Shown here one piece after another: positions 26,150-36,700 of a stretch of 64,000 nucleotides of DNA (position 1 is its first letter; the number at the start of each line of letters is the position of its first letter). The DNA lies in assembly GCA_025056255.1 (NCBI GenBank), contig JANWVT010000003.1, forward strand, positions 186,001 through 250,000, in the 5' to 3' direction. A model generated the notes under the pieces. That model was given only the letters and a program-made list of their open reading frames with translations. It was not told the origin of the DNA and did not search any database. Both the position numbers and the translations under genes were made by a program. This stretch comes from Bernardetiaceae bacterium. GTDB lineage: Bacteria; Bacteroidota; Bacteroidia; Cytophagales; Thermoflexibacteraceae.

Positions 26150-26833
26150 TTGAAAAAAATATTGCTCATAGAAGACGATTTTACCTTGAGTCGGAATATC
26201 AAAGAAGCCCTGACAGATGCCAACTGGCAGGTAGAAGTCGCCTATCAAGGTGCTATTGCAGAAAAACTGCTCCAAAGAGAATTTTACGATTGCATCATAT
26301 TAGACATCAATTTACCCGACAAAAGCGGTTATGACATTTGTCAACATTTTCGGCGCTACAACCAGTCCACACCTGTTCTTATGCTAACCGCCTTCGGAGA
26401 ACTGGAAGACAAGGTACAAGGCTTTGAGTGTGGAGCAGATGACTACCTGACTAAGCCTTTCTATATTCGGGAGTTGATTTTGCGCATACAATCGCTGCTG
26501 AAACGCAGCGAAAAAACGGCGGCTGCCGTGAAAGAAATCCTCACTGTGGGCGATATTGTGATTGACTTATCGGCGAAGGCTGTCAGCAGACAGGGCAAAA
26601 CAATAGACCTTACGCCCCGAGAGCTCCAAATATTGGTCAAATTAGCTGAAAATCAAGGGGAAGTTATTTCCAAAAAGGAACTCATTGAAACCATTTGGGG
26701 GCGCTCCATAGACATTAACACCAACACCATTGAAGTGTATATCAACTTTTTGCGCAATAAAATTGACAAGCCTTTTGGTACAAACTCCATCCGTACCAAG
26801 CCCGGCTACGGCTATTACTTAGATGCCCAATGA
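26150..26833 (+). CDS. OmpR-family response regulator
   Basis: 227 residues from TTG at 26150 (reads MKKILLIEDDFTLS); the frame is open to another TTG at 26135, but the chosen start gives the standard receiver N-terminus. Receiver domain (about 1-118) with acidic pair E9/D10, phospho-acceptor D52 (IILDINLP), T in MLTAFGE and K in DYLTKPF; winged helix DNA-binding domain (about 135-225; LTPRELQILVKLAENQG, then IRTKPGYGYYL). Its TGA overlaps the histidine kinase ATG by 4 bases. Context points to control of the metal-efflux operon downstream. Confidence 0.93.
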   Translation: MKKILLIEDDFTLSRNIKEALTDANWQVEVAYQGAIAEKLLQREFYDCIILDINLPDKSGYDICQHFRRYNQSTPVLMLTAFGELEDKVQGFECGADDYLTKPFYIRELILRIQSLLKRSEKTAAAVKEILTVGDIVIDLSAKAVSRQGKTIDLTPRELQILVKLAENQGEVISKKELIETIWGRSIDINTNTIEVYINFLRNKIDKPFGTNSIRTKPGYGYYLDAQ

Positions 26834-28188
26834 ACATCCGCAACAAAATACAGTTGTATGTTTCCTCTTCCGTTACTTTACTTGCCGGAGCAGTGCTATT
26901 TTTCATTTACCAGCTTTTTGCCAACTATCGCGAAGAAGAATTTCAGCAGCGGCAGAAAGAAAGAATTACCAATACGCTGCGCTTCATTACTGAAATAGAA
27001 AAAGCAGACAGCGAACTGATTGAAACATTAGACCAATTGACCATACATAAGTTGTATGACGAAAAGCTGCTGATTTTCAACAAAAACAAAGAACTGATTT
27101 ACACCAGCATTGACGACACACCCATTCCGTACCCTGAAAAAATCTTGCAACAACTCTCCGCCAATCAAACATGGGTAGAACAAAAAGACGGCAAATACGA
27201 TGTCATCGGCATTTACATTGAAAAAGACAACAAAGCCTATTACGGTATCAGCAAAGCCTATGACCGCTTTGGCTACTCTAAACTCAACTATTTGCGCAAC
27301 GTACTGATTGCGGCTTTCTTTGTCATCGTTACCGTTTTACTGGCAACTACCTATTGGATTGCACGCAGCATTACCCGACCGCTGACGGCTATCACCCGAC
27401 AAATTGCAGGCTATTCTATCGGACAGACGACCCCTGAACAATCCTTAGCCACCACCAAAGATGAAATCGCTATTTTGGCAAACAAATTTGCACTGCTTGT
27501 AAAACGCACCAACGAAGCATTTTTATTCCAAAAACATTTTATTCATCACCTTTCACATGAATTAAAAACCCCTATCAGCATTTTGGTTTCCAACTTTGAA
27601 CGGATGGAGCGAGCAACCTCTCTCAAAGCCTTGCACAGTATGCTCCAAGAGCAAAAAGAGAACACCAAAGGATTGAGCGAAATCATAGATGCCTTGCTGG
27701 CAATATCAAAGTCCGAAACAGGGGGCTTGCCTGCCGTTGAACCTTTGCGGATAGATGAACTATTGTTTGATGTTGCCGAAGAGGTCAAAGCCGTATTTTC
27801 CGAGTTTATCATGGCTGTTCACTATGCCCCCAATAGTGAGGCAAACTTGACCATACGCGGCAGTAAGCGACTGTTGGGAATAGTCTTCCGAAATCTGCTT
27901 CACAATGCCGCCCAATACAGTCCGGAACAAAAAGTAGGGGTAGAACTTTCTGCCGACAGCGGCTATTTGTCCATTGCTTTTCAGAATCGGGGGGCAGGCA
28001 TTACGCCTGATGAACAACCGTTTCTGTTTCAACATTTTTTCAGAGGTGCAAACAGCCAAGGCAAACGCGGCTTAGGACTGGGGTTGGTGCTGGCTCATAA
28101 AATTGTTTCTCTGCATGGTGGCATTATCTGTTACCAAATAGATGAGGCAGGCACGAATGTATTTACCGTTTCGCTGCCTTTAAGCTAA
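26830..28188 (+). CDS. Sensor histidine kinase
   Basis: 452 residues, inner membrane. TM1 about 10-30, a periplasmic sensor of about 125 residues, TM2 about 157-180, HAMP (about 182-235), dimerisation domain with phospho-histidine H243 (LSHELKTPISIL), then HATPase with N box (FRNLLHNAAQYSP), a degenerate G1 box (QNRGAGI in place of the usual D-x-G) and G2 (GLGLGLVLAHKIV). Architecture like CusS/CzcS metal sensors. Translationally coupled to the response regulator and 52 bp before the TolC-like gene. Confidence 0.92.
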   Translation: MNIRNKIQLYVSSSVTLLAGAVLFFIYQLFANYREEEFQQRQKERITNTLRFITEIEKADSELIETLDQLTIHKLYDEKLLIFNKNKELIYTSIDDTPIPYPEKILQQLSANQTWVEQKDGKYDVIGIYIEKDNKAYYGISKAYDRFGYSKLNYLRNVLIAAFFVIVTVLLATTYWIARSITRPLTAITRQIAGYSIGQTTPEQSLATTKDEIAILANKFALLVKRTNEAFLFQKHFIHHLSHELKTPISILVSNFERMERATSLKALHSMLQEQKENTKGLSEIIDALLAISKSETGGLPAVEPLRIDELLFDVAEEVKAVFSEFIMAVHYAPNSEANLTIRGSKRLLGIVFRNLLHNAAQYSPEQKVGVELSADSGYLSIAFQNRGAGITPDEQPFLFQHFFRGANSQGKRGLGLGLVLAHKIVSLHGGIICYQIDEAGTNVFTVSLPLS

Positions 28189-28240
28189 ATTTTAACGGCT
28201 TTAAGGTCTTTTTAAGATTTTTTGCAGGTGCTTTGTAAGC

Positions 28241-29500
28241 ATGAAGCACCTACCCAAAAATTTTTTTTTGCTCATGGTTGGCGGGCTATTGAGCCATTGT
28301 ACTTATGCAGCAGACACACTTCGAATCAATATCAGGCAGGCAGACAGCATTTTTCAAGTGCGCAACTATTACCTGTTGGCAGCCGCACTCAATGTAGAAG
28401 CACAGCGCGCACAAGTGCTGCAAGCAAGTCTTTATCCCAACCCGGTATTTACGGCTGACCTGAATGCATTTAATCCGGAGCGCAGCCGCATAGTCGATAT
28501 TGGTTCGCAAGGGCAAAAAGCCTTTCAGATAGAACAACTCATTTTGCTGGGAGGAAAAAAGAAAGCCGAAGTACAATTGGCGCGCACCAATGCCCTAATT
28601 GCAGAAACCGAACTGCAACGGCTTGTCCGCGAGTTAAAATTTCGGTTGCATACCCAACTGTTTACCTGTGGGCAACAGTGGCTACTACTTGCTAAATACA
28701 ACAGCCAAATGGCACTGCTGGATACCCTGCTGAACACCTACGGCGAACAGGCAGCCAAAGGCAATATCCCGCTCAAAGAGGTAGTGCGCCTCAAAAGCGC
28801 TTATTTGAAGTTAGGCAACGACCGTGCAGCCCTCTATCAGGATTTTTACGAAACGCAAGCGCAACTGCAAACCCTGCTGCAAACCGATAAAATCATTCGG
28901 TTTGAGTTTGCCGAAAGCGAAATTACGGGCTACATCAAAGATGTTGCCTTGAGCCAACTGCAACAGGAAGCACTCAACTCCCGCCCCGAATGGCTGCTGA
29001 TGCAACAGCAAAAAAGTTTTGCCGAGCAGTATTTGGCGTATCAGCAAAAATTGGCAATCCCCAACCTTAACTTGTTTGCCAACTACGACCAGCGCGGCGG
29101 TGCTTTTAACGACCAACTCAATGTGGGGCTGAACATAGAGCTTCCCCTGTTCAACCGCAACCAAGGGAACATCCGCAGTGCCCGCTACAAGTTGCAAGAA
29201 ACCGAACAACTCCTCAAAGCCTTTGAAAACGAAATGATGAGCCGCCTGCAAACAAGTTACAGCAGCTATCGGCAAACCATATCGGACTATAACAAGGCTT
29301 CGCGCCTTTACAATGCAGACTTTGACGTTATCCTGAAAGGCATTACCGATAACTTCCGCAAACGCAACGTGTCCATTATTGAATTCATTGACTTTTTTGA
29401 GTCGTACAACGATGCGCTTTCCGAACTAACACGCAGCAAAATCCAGTTAGTAACCTCTGCCGAACAACTCAATCTTCTTACCGGAAAAGATATTTATTAA
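28241..29500 (+). CDS. TolC family outer-membrane efflux protein (CzcC-like)
   Basis: 419 residues. Signal peptide (about 1-23, ending YAADT), then two OEP-type repeats of long helices with short beta segments; LYPNPVFTADLNAF and IEQLILLGGKKKAEVQLA are characteristic of CzcC/CusC relatives. Forms the outer-membrane duct of the tripartite metal pump encoded with the next two genes. It ends one base before the adaptor ATG. Confidence 0.9.
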   Translation: MKHLPKNFFLLMVGGLLSHCTYAADTLRINIRQADSIFQVRNYYLLAAALNVEAQRAQVLQASLYPNPVFTADLNAFNPERSRIVDIGSQGQKAFQIEQLILLGGKKKAEVQLARTNALIAETELQRLVRELKFRLHTQLFTCGQQWLLLAKYNSQMALLDTLLNTYGEQAAKGNIPLKEVVRLKSAYLKLGNDRAALYQDFYETQAQLQTLLQTDKIIRFEFAESEITGYIKDVALSQLQQEALNSRPEWLLMQQQKSFAEQYLAYQQKLAIPNLNLFANYDQRGGAFNDQLNVGLNIELPLFNRNQGNIRSARYKLQETEQLLKAFENEMMSRLQTSYSSYRQTISDYNKASRLYNADFDVILKGITDNFRKRNVSIIEFIDFFESYNDALSELTRSKIQLVTSAEQLNLLTGKDIY

Positions 29501-29501
29501 T

Positions 29502-30593
29502 ATGCAACGATTCCTCTTCATACCTGCTGCCCTGCTGATGGGGGCTTTAATAGCTGTCGGATGTACCGAAAAACAGCCTGCCGAGCCGGAGCAAATCGCT
29601 TTTTCAATGAGCGACAACATGTTGAAAAAAGTAACTTTTCACAAAGCCGACAGCAGCGAAGTAAAAAACGAATTGCGCTTTTTCGGCAAAATAGCCGCCG
29701 ACAACAATAAACTTGCACAAGTTTACCCGATTGTAAGCGGTGTAGTCAAATCTATTGCCGTAGAACTGGGCGACTACGTCCAACAAGGGCAGGTGTTGGC
29801 AAGCATAGAAAGCAGCGAAGTTGCCGAATTTCAGAAAGAAATGCTCAATGCGCTTAGCGAAGTTGCCATTGCCGAAAAAAATCTGGCAGTTGCCCGCGAC
29901 CTTTTTGCAGGTAAACTCAACTCGGAAAAGGATGTGGCTGTTGCCGAAAAAGAGCTGGAAAAAGCCAAAGCCGAACTCACGCGGATTACCGAAATATACA
30001 AGATTTACAGCCTGAAAAATGGCTCTATCTACAATGTTACAGCCCCCATCAGCGGCTTTATCGTCAATAAAAAAATCAACCAAAACGAGCAAATTCGCCC
30101 CGACATTTCCGAGCCGCTGTTTTCTATTGCCGAAATCAACGAAGTATGGGCACTTGCCAATATCACTGAAAGCGATATTGCCAAAGTGCAGGTAGGCTAC
30201 GAAGCCGACATTAGAACGCTGGCTTTCCCCGATTCGGTCTATCGCGGCAAGATTGACAAAATATTTAACGCCATAGACCCCGAAACCAAATCCATGAAAG
30301 TGCGGGTGCGCATTCCGAACAAAAATTTGATGCTCAAACCCGAAATGAACTGCACCGTATCGGTTCGCTTTTCAGAAAAGAAAAAAATGATTTGCGTGCC
30401 CTCCGCCGCGGTCATTTTTGATAAAAACAAGTATTGGGTGATGGTATTTAAAGACCGCTACAACATAGAAACACGCCAAGTAGAGCCATACAGGCAGCTG
30501 CCCGATGTTACCTACCTTTCGGCAGGACTGAATGCAGGCGAGCAAGTAATTGTCAAAAATGCCCTGCTGGTTTACGATGCCCTCAACGATTAA
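29502..30593 (+). CDS. RND efflux periplasmic adaptor lipoprotein (CzcB/CusB-like)
   Basis: 363 residues. Lipobox LIAVGC (C21) marks a lipoprotein. A barrel-sandwich/lipoyl half (about 70-105; YPIVSGVVKSIAVELGDYV) and its return strand (VTAPISGFIVNKKINQNE) flank an alpha-helical hairpin (about 105-165), followed by the beta-barrel and membrane-proximal domains (VRIPNKNLMLKPEMNCTV). It links the inner-membrane pump to the outer-membrane duct. The His/Cys-rich N-terminal extension of some CzcB proteins is absent. Confidence 0.92.
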   Translation: MQRFLFIPAALLMGALIAVGCTEKQPAEPEQIAFSMSDNMLKKVTFHKADSSEVKNELRFFGKIAADNNKLAQVYPIVSGVVKSIAVELGDYVQQGQVLASIESSEVAEFQKEMLNALSEVAIAEKNLAVARDLFAGKLNSEKDVAVAEKELEKAKAELTRITEIYKIYSLKNGSIYNVTAPISGFIVNKKINQNEQIRPDISEPLFSIAEINEVWALANITESDIAKVQVGYEADIRTLAFPDSVYRGKIDKIFNAIDPETKSMKVRVRIPNKNLMLKPEMNCTVSVRFSEKKKMICVPSAAVIFDKNKYWVMVFKDRYNIETRQVEPYRQLPDVTYLSAGLNAGEQVIVKNALLVYDALND

Positions 30594-30626
30594 ACCAAGC
30601 TCTTTATTCGTTTCCTGATAACAACC

Positions 30627-33600
30627 ATGAATGCGCTCATTAAAAATATCATCAGCTTTTCGCTCAAAAATCGGCTATTTACCTTTTTGTGGGTAGTGCT
30701 GCTATTGATTGCAGGCATTGTCAGCTTTATCAGAATACCCATAGAAGCATTTCCCGACGTTACTAATACGCAAATCATCATTGTAACCGAATGGCGCGGG
30801 CGCAGTGCGGAAGAAGTTGAACGCTTTGTTACCACGCCCATTGAAATTGCTTTGAACAGCGTACAGCGCAAAACCAGCGTGCGCAGCATTACCATGTTCG
30901 GGCTGAGCGTTATCAAAGTTATCTTTGACGACGATGTAGAAGATTTTTTTGCCCGCCAACAGGTCAATAATCAACTGTTCAACGTGCAACTGCCCGAAGG
31001 CGTAGAACCGGAAGTGCAACCCCCCTACGGACCTACGGGCGAAATTTTTCGCTACATCCTGCAAAGTCCGCAACGCGACTCTCGCGAATTGCTCACCCTG
31101 CAAAACTGGACGATAGACCGCGAACTGCGCAGCGTGCCGGGCGTAGCCGATGTAGTGGCGTTTGGCGGACAAGAAAAAATCTATGAAATCACGATTGACC
31201 CTGTCAAACTGCAACGCTATAACCTCACACCGCTCGAGCTTTATGAAGCAGTTAGTAAAGCCAACTTGAACGTAGGCGGCGATGTGATTGAAAAAAATGG
31301 GCAGGCATACGTTGTGCGCGGCATCGGTCTTTTAGATAGCCGCCGCGACATTGAAAACACCATTGTAGATATTTTCAACGACAACCCGCTTCTGGTAAAA
31401 GATGTGGCAACGGTGCAGGAAACAAGCGCGCCACGCGTAGGGCAAGCAGGCTTCAACGACCAAAACGACATTGTGGAAGGCATTGTTGTGATGCGAAAAG
31501 GCGAAAACCCAAGTGCCGTATTGGAACGGGTCAAAGCAAAAATTGAGGAACTCAACACCCAAATTTTGCCCTCTGATGTCAAAATGGTAACTTTTTATGA
31601 CCGCGACAACCTGATGCAATACTGCACCGCAACCGTTATGCACAATTTGGCGGAAGGCATTGTGCTGGTTACGGTCATCGTTTTTCTGTTCATGGCAGAC
31701 TGGCGCACCACCGTTATTGTTGCCGTTGTCATTCCGCTGTCACTTTTGTTTGCCTTTTTTATGCTCCAACTAAAAGGCATGAGCGCCAACCTGATTTCAC
31801 TGGGTGCAATTGACTTCGGCATTATCATAGACGGGGCTGTGGTGATGGTGGAAGGCATTTTCGTCGCCCTTGACCATAAAGCCCATCAGGTAGGGATGCA
31901 ACGGTTCAATCGCCTTGCCAAGTTGGGGCTGATTAAAAATACGGGCATCCAAATGGGCAAAGCCATTTTTTTCTCTAAGCTGATTATTATTTCGGCACTG
32001 TTGCCCATTTTTTCGTTTGAAAAAGTAGAGGGCAAAATGTTTTCCCCTCTTGCATGGACATTGGGCTTTGCCCTGCTGGGCGCGCTCATCTTTACGCTGA
32101 CCTTAGTACCCGTGCTTGCCTCTTTCCTGCTCAAACGCAACGTGCAGGAAAAAGAATATTTTTTTACCCGATGGATTAACCATTCAGTAGAACGTGCCTT
32201 TCGCTTTACTTTCGGGCATAAGTTCATCACTATTTTGGTAGCGCTGGTCAGTTTTGCGCTCACTATGTTTTCTACCCGATGGCTGGGAACCGAATTCTTA
32301 CCGCAACTCAACGAAGGTGCGCTTTGGGTAACTGCCGAACTGCCCATGAGCATGTCATTAACCGAAAGCGTAGAACTTACTAACGAACTGCGGCAAAAAT
32401 TGCGCAACTTCCCCGAAGTAAAAGATGTGCTCTCTCAAACCGGACGCAGCAACGACGGCACCGACCCCAACGGATTCTATTTTGTTCAGTTTCAGGTAGA
32501 TTTGATACCCAAAGACCGTTGGCGCAAGGGTATCACCATAGACCACATCATCGCCGAAATGGATGCAGAACTGTCGCGCTATCAGGGCATTCTCTACAAC
32601 TATTCCCAACCGATTATAGACAACGTGGCAGAAGCCGCCGCGGGCATTAAGGCTGCCAATGCCATTAAAATCTATGGTAACAGCTTAGAGCAGTTAGACG
32701 AACTGGCAAACTTGGTGATAGACAAAATCAAAGATATACCGGGCGTTAAAGATGTCGGCATTTTGCGCAACATCGGACAGCCCGAAATGAGCGTCATACT
32801 TGATGAAGAAAAAATGGCGATGTACGGTGTTACCAAAGCCGATGCGCAAACCGTGATTGAAATGGCAGTGGGAGGCAAAACCGCTACTGTTAAGTACGAA
32901 GGTGAACGCAAATTTGATATTCGCATCCGTTACCGAAAGGACTTCCGCAACAACGAAAACGACATTATGATGCTGATGATTCCCACCATTACGGGTAACA
33001 AAATACCCTTGAAAGAAATAGCAAGCATCAAACAGGTTACGGGACCTGCATTCATTTATCGGGACAATACCAAACGTTTCATTGGTGTTAAGTTCTCCGT
33101 CCGCGAACGCGACTTGGGCAGTACCATTGCCGAAGCACAAGAGAAAGTAAAAGAAATAGAACTGCCCGAAGGCTACCGCATCAGTTGGACAGGTGAGTTT
33201 GAAAATCAGGTGCGGGCTACCCAACGCTTGGGGCAGGTTACGCCTGTCAGCCTGTTGCTGATTTTCCTGCTGCTGTTCGTTATGTTCGGCAATGTGCGCG
33301 ATGCCGCTTTTGTGCTGATTAACGTGCCTTTTGCCCTTATTGGTGGCATTTTAGCACTGCACCTGACAGGCATCAACTTTGGAATTTCCGCAGGGGTCGG
33401 CTTTATTGCTCTTTTCGGTATTTGCGTGCAAAACGGCGTTATCCTGATTTCCGAATTTCAAAAGCAACACAAAGCCCTCAAAAATGCGACAGAGGCTATT
33501 TTACAATCCGTGAAAATCAGGACGCGACCGGTCGTAATGACCGCACTAATGGCTGCCATCGGACTTTTACCTGCTGCCACCAGTACCGGCATCGGCTCTG

Positions 33601-33722
33601 AAAGCCAAAAGCCCTTGGCCATTGTCATCATCGGCGGACTGGTTACGGCTACGCTCTTTACGCTGCTGGTGTTTCCTATCATTTACCATATGGTACTGAA
33701 ACGGCAAGACCGCATCAAATAA
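30627..33722 (+). CDS. Heavy-metal efflux RND permease (CzcA/CusA family)
   Basis: 1,031 residues, full length, 12 predicted membrane helices in two halves. Opens with FSLKNRLFTFLWVVLLLIAG (TM1) and IPIEAFPDVTN, a hallmark of the family. The TM4 segment DFGIIIDGAVVMVE (about 395-408) has the two acidic residues of CzcA-type (Co/Zn/Cd) pumps rather than the CusA arrangement, but the substrate needs testing. Proton-driven antiport from periplasm or cytoplasm to outside. It lies 33 bp after the adaptor and ends in a perfect hairpin. Confidence 0.93.
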   Translation: MNALIKNIISFSLKNRLFTFLWVVLLLIAGIVSFIRIPIEAFPDVTNTQIIIVTEWRGRSAEEVERFVTTPIEIALNSVQRKTSVRSITMFGLSVIKVIFDDDVEDFFARQQVNNQLFNVQLPEGVEPEVQPPYGPTGEIFRYILQSPQRDSRELLTLQNWTIDRELRSVPGVADVVAFGGQEKIYEITIDPVKLQRYNLTPLELYEAVSKANLNVGGDVIEKNGQAYVVRGIGLLDSRRDIENTIVDIFNDNPLLVKDVATVQETSAPRVGQAGFNDQNDIVEGIVVMRKGENPSAVLERVKAKIEELNTQILPSDVKMVTFYDRDNLMQYCTATVMHNLAEGIVLVTVIVFLFMADWRTTVIVAVVIPLSLLFAFFMLQLKGMSANLISLGAIDFGIIIDGAVVMVEGIFVALDHKAHQVGMQRFNRLAKLGLIKNTGIQMGKAIFFSKLIIISALLPIFSFEKVEGKMFSPLAWTLGFALLGALIFTLTLVPVLASFLLKRNVQEKEYFFTRWINHSVERAFRFTFGHKFITILVALVSFALTMFSTRWLGTEFLPQLNEGALWVTAELPMSMSLTESVELTNELRQKLRNFPEVKDVLSQTGRSNDGTDPNGFYFVQFQVDLIPKDRWRKGITIDHIIAEMDAELSRYQGILYNYSQPIIDNVAEAAAGIKAANAIKIYGNSLEQLDELANLVIDKIKDIPGVKDVGILRNIGQPEMSVILDEEKMAMYGVTKADAQTVIEMAVGGKTATVKYEGERKFDIRIRYRKDFRNNENDIMMLMIPTITGNKIPLKEIASIKQVTGPAFIYRDNTKRFIGVKFSVRERDLGSTIAEAQEKVKEIELPEGYRISWTGEFENQVRATQRLGQVTPVSLLLIFLLLFVMFGNVRDAAFVLINVPFALIGGILALHLTGINFGISAGVGFIALFGICVQNGVILISEFQKQHKALKNATEAILQSVKIRTRPVVMTALMAAIGLLPAATSTGIGSESQKPLAIVIIGGLVTATLFTLLVFPIIYHMVLKRQDRIK

Positions 33723-33758
33723 ACAAACGCAGCAGCTGCTTGACTGCTGCGTTTGTTT
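33721..33758. terminator. Terminator hairpin between the RND operon and the giant surface-protein gene
   Basis: 15-base arms AAACAAACGCAGCAG (33721-33735) and CTGCTGCGTTTGTTT (33744-33758) with an 8-base loop; the first arm contains the end of the RND stop codon. It can serve both convergent genes, since both arms end in T-rich sequence. Confidence 0.8.
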
Positions 33759-33774
33759 AGTGAGAACAATGCCA

Positions 33775-36700
33775 TTACTGCGCTCCTACGACTACTTTCA
33801 ACTGTTCGCGCTTGATGTTGCCGTCCAAGTCAAACAGTTCAATCATCAACAAATAAGGTCCGATGCGGGCTTTTGCGCCGTTGTCGGTAGTGCCGTCCCA
33901 CGAAAGGAACATGCCCGGCGCAACGGTTTGCTGATTGAGCAGGGTACGCATCGGTCTGCCGGCTGCATCAAAAATTTGGATAGTGGCTACTCCTCCCGTT
34001 GCCGCACAGTCCAAATGCAGCAGCATGAAATCCTGAAAACCGTCGCCATCGGGCGTAAATACCTGATTTTCAATGCGAAAACAATCTTTTAGCGTGCTCA
34101 GTGCGCTTTGTCGCTCCGATTGGGAATTGAGGTAGGTAGGCGTGCCGAAGAAAGGCGCAGCAGCTGAAAACCAATTATTGCGGTCTTGTGTGGGCGCATT
34201 GAACGAAATGCGTTCCAGCGAAACACCTTCTTTGCGCTCCAACAGTGGAAAATGCCAGCGTTCCTGATAATCTAACCTGTCCATTAGTACGCTTTGTGGG
34301 GTGAGCAGACGTACAGAACCGTCGCTGTCGTTGTAAGACGGTAAATTGACTACCTGCACCAGTGAATCAATCGTGCGGCTGTACTGCTGTTTCAACTTTG
34401 CCAAATCGGGTGTCAGCACCAAATAGCTTTGCGGCGGCATGATGCGCATTTCCGTTGTGATGACGCGGTTGGTTGTCGCATTGGCAATCACCCAATTTTG
34501 CAGGTTGATGAACTTGTCGGACTTGTTGTAAATCTCCACAAAGTCCACCCCGTTGGGCGGTGGATTGAACAGTATCTCATTGATAATCAGGTCGCCTAAG
34601 GCTGCCTCTTGCGGCACAACAAAAGGAATCACGGGCGAATTAAACAGCGTATTACCTGCACAATCGCGCAGGTTACGGACTTGCAGCGTAGCTCGTTCGC
34701 CCGGAGCAAGCACTTGCGGCAAAGTGAGCAGCACCTCATCGGGCTGCGCATAGCGGAAAGCAATCGTTCTGACAGTCAGCGAATTATTGAGCAGATAAAC
34801 CGCCTGCACTGCTGCCAAACTGTCAATGGCTTCACTGAAAACTACGCGTACGGTGCGACCGTCTGCCGTTTCTACGCGCTGAATCTGCGGCGGTTGGCTG
34901 TCGGTCAGGGTGCTGCGAATGCTGTTCGGGGCGGCAGGCGTACCCCCCGAAGGATGTTCGGAAGCCTCCCAGTTGGCACTGCCGGCACATGGATTGCTCG
35001 TGTCGCGCATTTCCAAGCTCCAACCGCCGTCGCGTTTTTGCACATCGCTTATCCACATAGCGCGGTAGGCGACTTGATGCAGCAGCAAACCCTGCGCATT
35101 GCGCAGTTGCATCACGTCGGACGTGTTGCTCAAAGCTGCCCAACGATTCGGGGCAACTACGCGGTCTTCGGGCAGAAAGGTTCGGAACGCCGCCGCCGAA
35201 CTGCTCGGACATAATATCATGTAGCTTTGCGGCAAAATATTCACATCTGGCAGCACACCCGTTGTGCCGTTCGCATTGTTCAGGCGTACCCCGTTGAGAC
35301 TCAATACCTTGTTGCTTGCGTTGAAAATTTCCACGTATTCCGATTCGGGCAAACCTACCACCGGCGAAGGGTCGGGCATGAGTTCAGTCATCAGCAACTC
35401 AAACTTTTGCGGCGTTGCGCCCAAGCCGAAGTTAAAGCCTGCCTGCACAATCGCATTGCCGGAACAGTCGCGCACTTCGCGGACAGTAATGCGATTCAAT
35501 GCGCCACGTTCTACCGGACGGAACAGTTGCAAAATGACCGTCTGCTCATTCAAAACCTGTACGGAATCCACAAGCAAGCCATTGGTAAGCAAATAGTTAG
35601 CTCGCGGCAGCAGGCTTGCGCTGTCCATCGGTTCGTTGAAGGTGATGCGCAGCAATCGTTCATTCAGCACGCGCACCTCCTGTACCTGCGGCGGTGTGCG
35701 GTCAGGGTTCGGGCGGCGCACACTGTTTGCGCTGCCGGGCGTTCCTCCTCTGGCATCAACCGATGAAACCCAATTCGTAGCCTGTTGGCAAGGCTGGTCG
35801 GTATCCATCATTTCCAAACTCCAACCGCCGTCGCGTTTGACTGCTTCGTGCCAACCTACCTGATAGTTAATGCCGTGAATCAAGTTGCCTAAATGCCTGA
35901 TTTCCAACAGTTCGCCACTATTGGAAAGAGCGGGGAAATTGGCTACGCCTACCACTCGCGCCGCAGGAACGGCAGCGGCAATTTGCGATGCGGCACTCGT
36001 ATTCGCCAACACGATATAGCCGCGGGCGGCAATGACTATCGGCGGCAAACGCAAACTGAAATTGCTTTCGGGTTTGGTGAATGATACGCCTGCCAAGCTG
36101 ATGAGTGCATCGGTGTTGTTGTAAAGCTCAATATATTCACGGTCAGGCAGTTGCACAGGGGGCGAAGGGTCAGACATGATTTCCGTGATGAGCAACTCGT
36201 GGCGAACGGGCGCACGACCGATGCCGAAAGTGGTGCGCAAGCTGCTTGCATTCAACAAGTTACCGGCACAATCGCGCAGATTTTCCAATAAAACGACTTC
36301 ATACAAACGTCCTGCCTGCGGAGCTTCCGCCAAAGTCAGTTGCACCATGCGGTTGTTCTGTAATTCCAGACTGCGAATCGCAATGGCAGGCTCTATGCGA
36401 TAGTTGGCAAGCGTAACCAATGCAGTGCTGTCCATTCTTTCGCTGAAAGTCAGCGTCAAGTTGCTGCCCGTTAATTGTACGTTTACAAGTTCGGGCGATA
36501 TGCGGTCGGGGTTGGAGGCCGCTACCGAATTGGGCTGCCCGGGCGTTCCGCCACTTGGGTGCACCGATGCCGTCCAGTTTTCTGCTTCGCTGCAAAGGTT
36601 GTCTGGGTCAATCATTTCCAAACTCCAACCGCCGTTGCGCTTCACAGGGTCGGTGTACCAATCTACCCGATAAGTAACTTCATGTAACACCAAGCCATTG

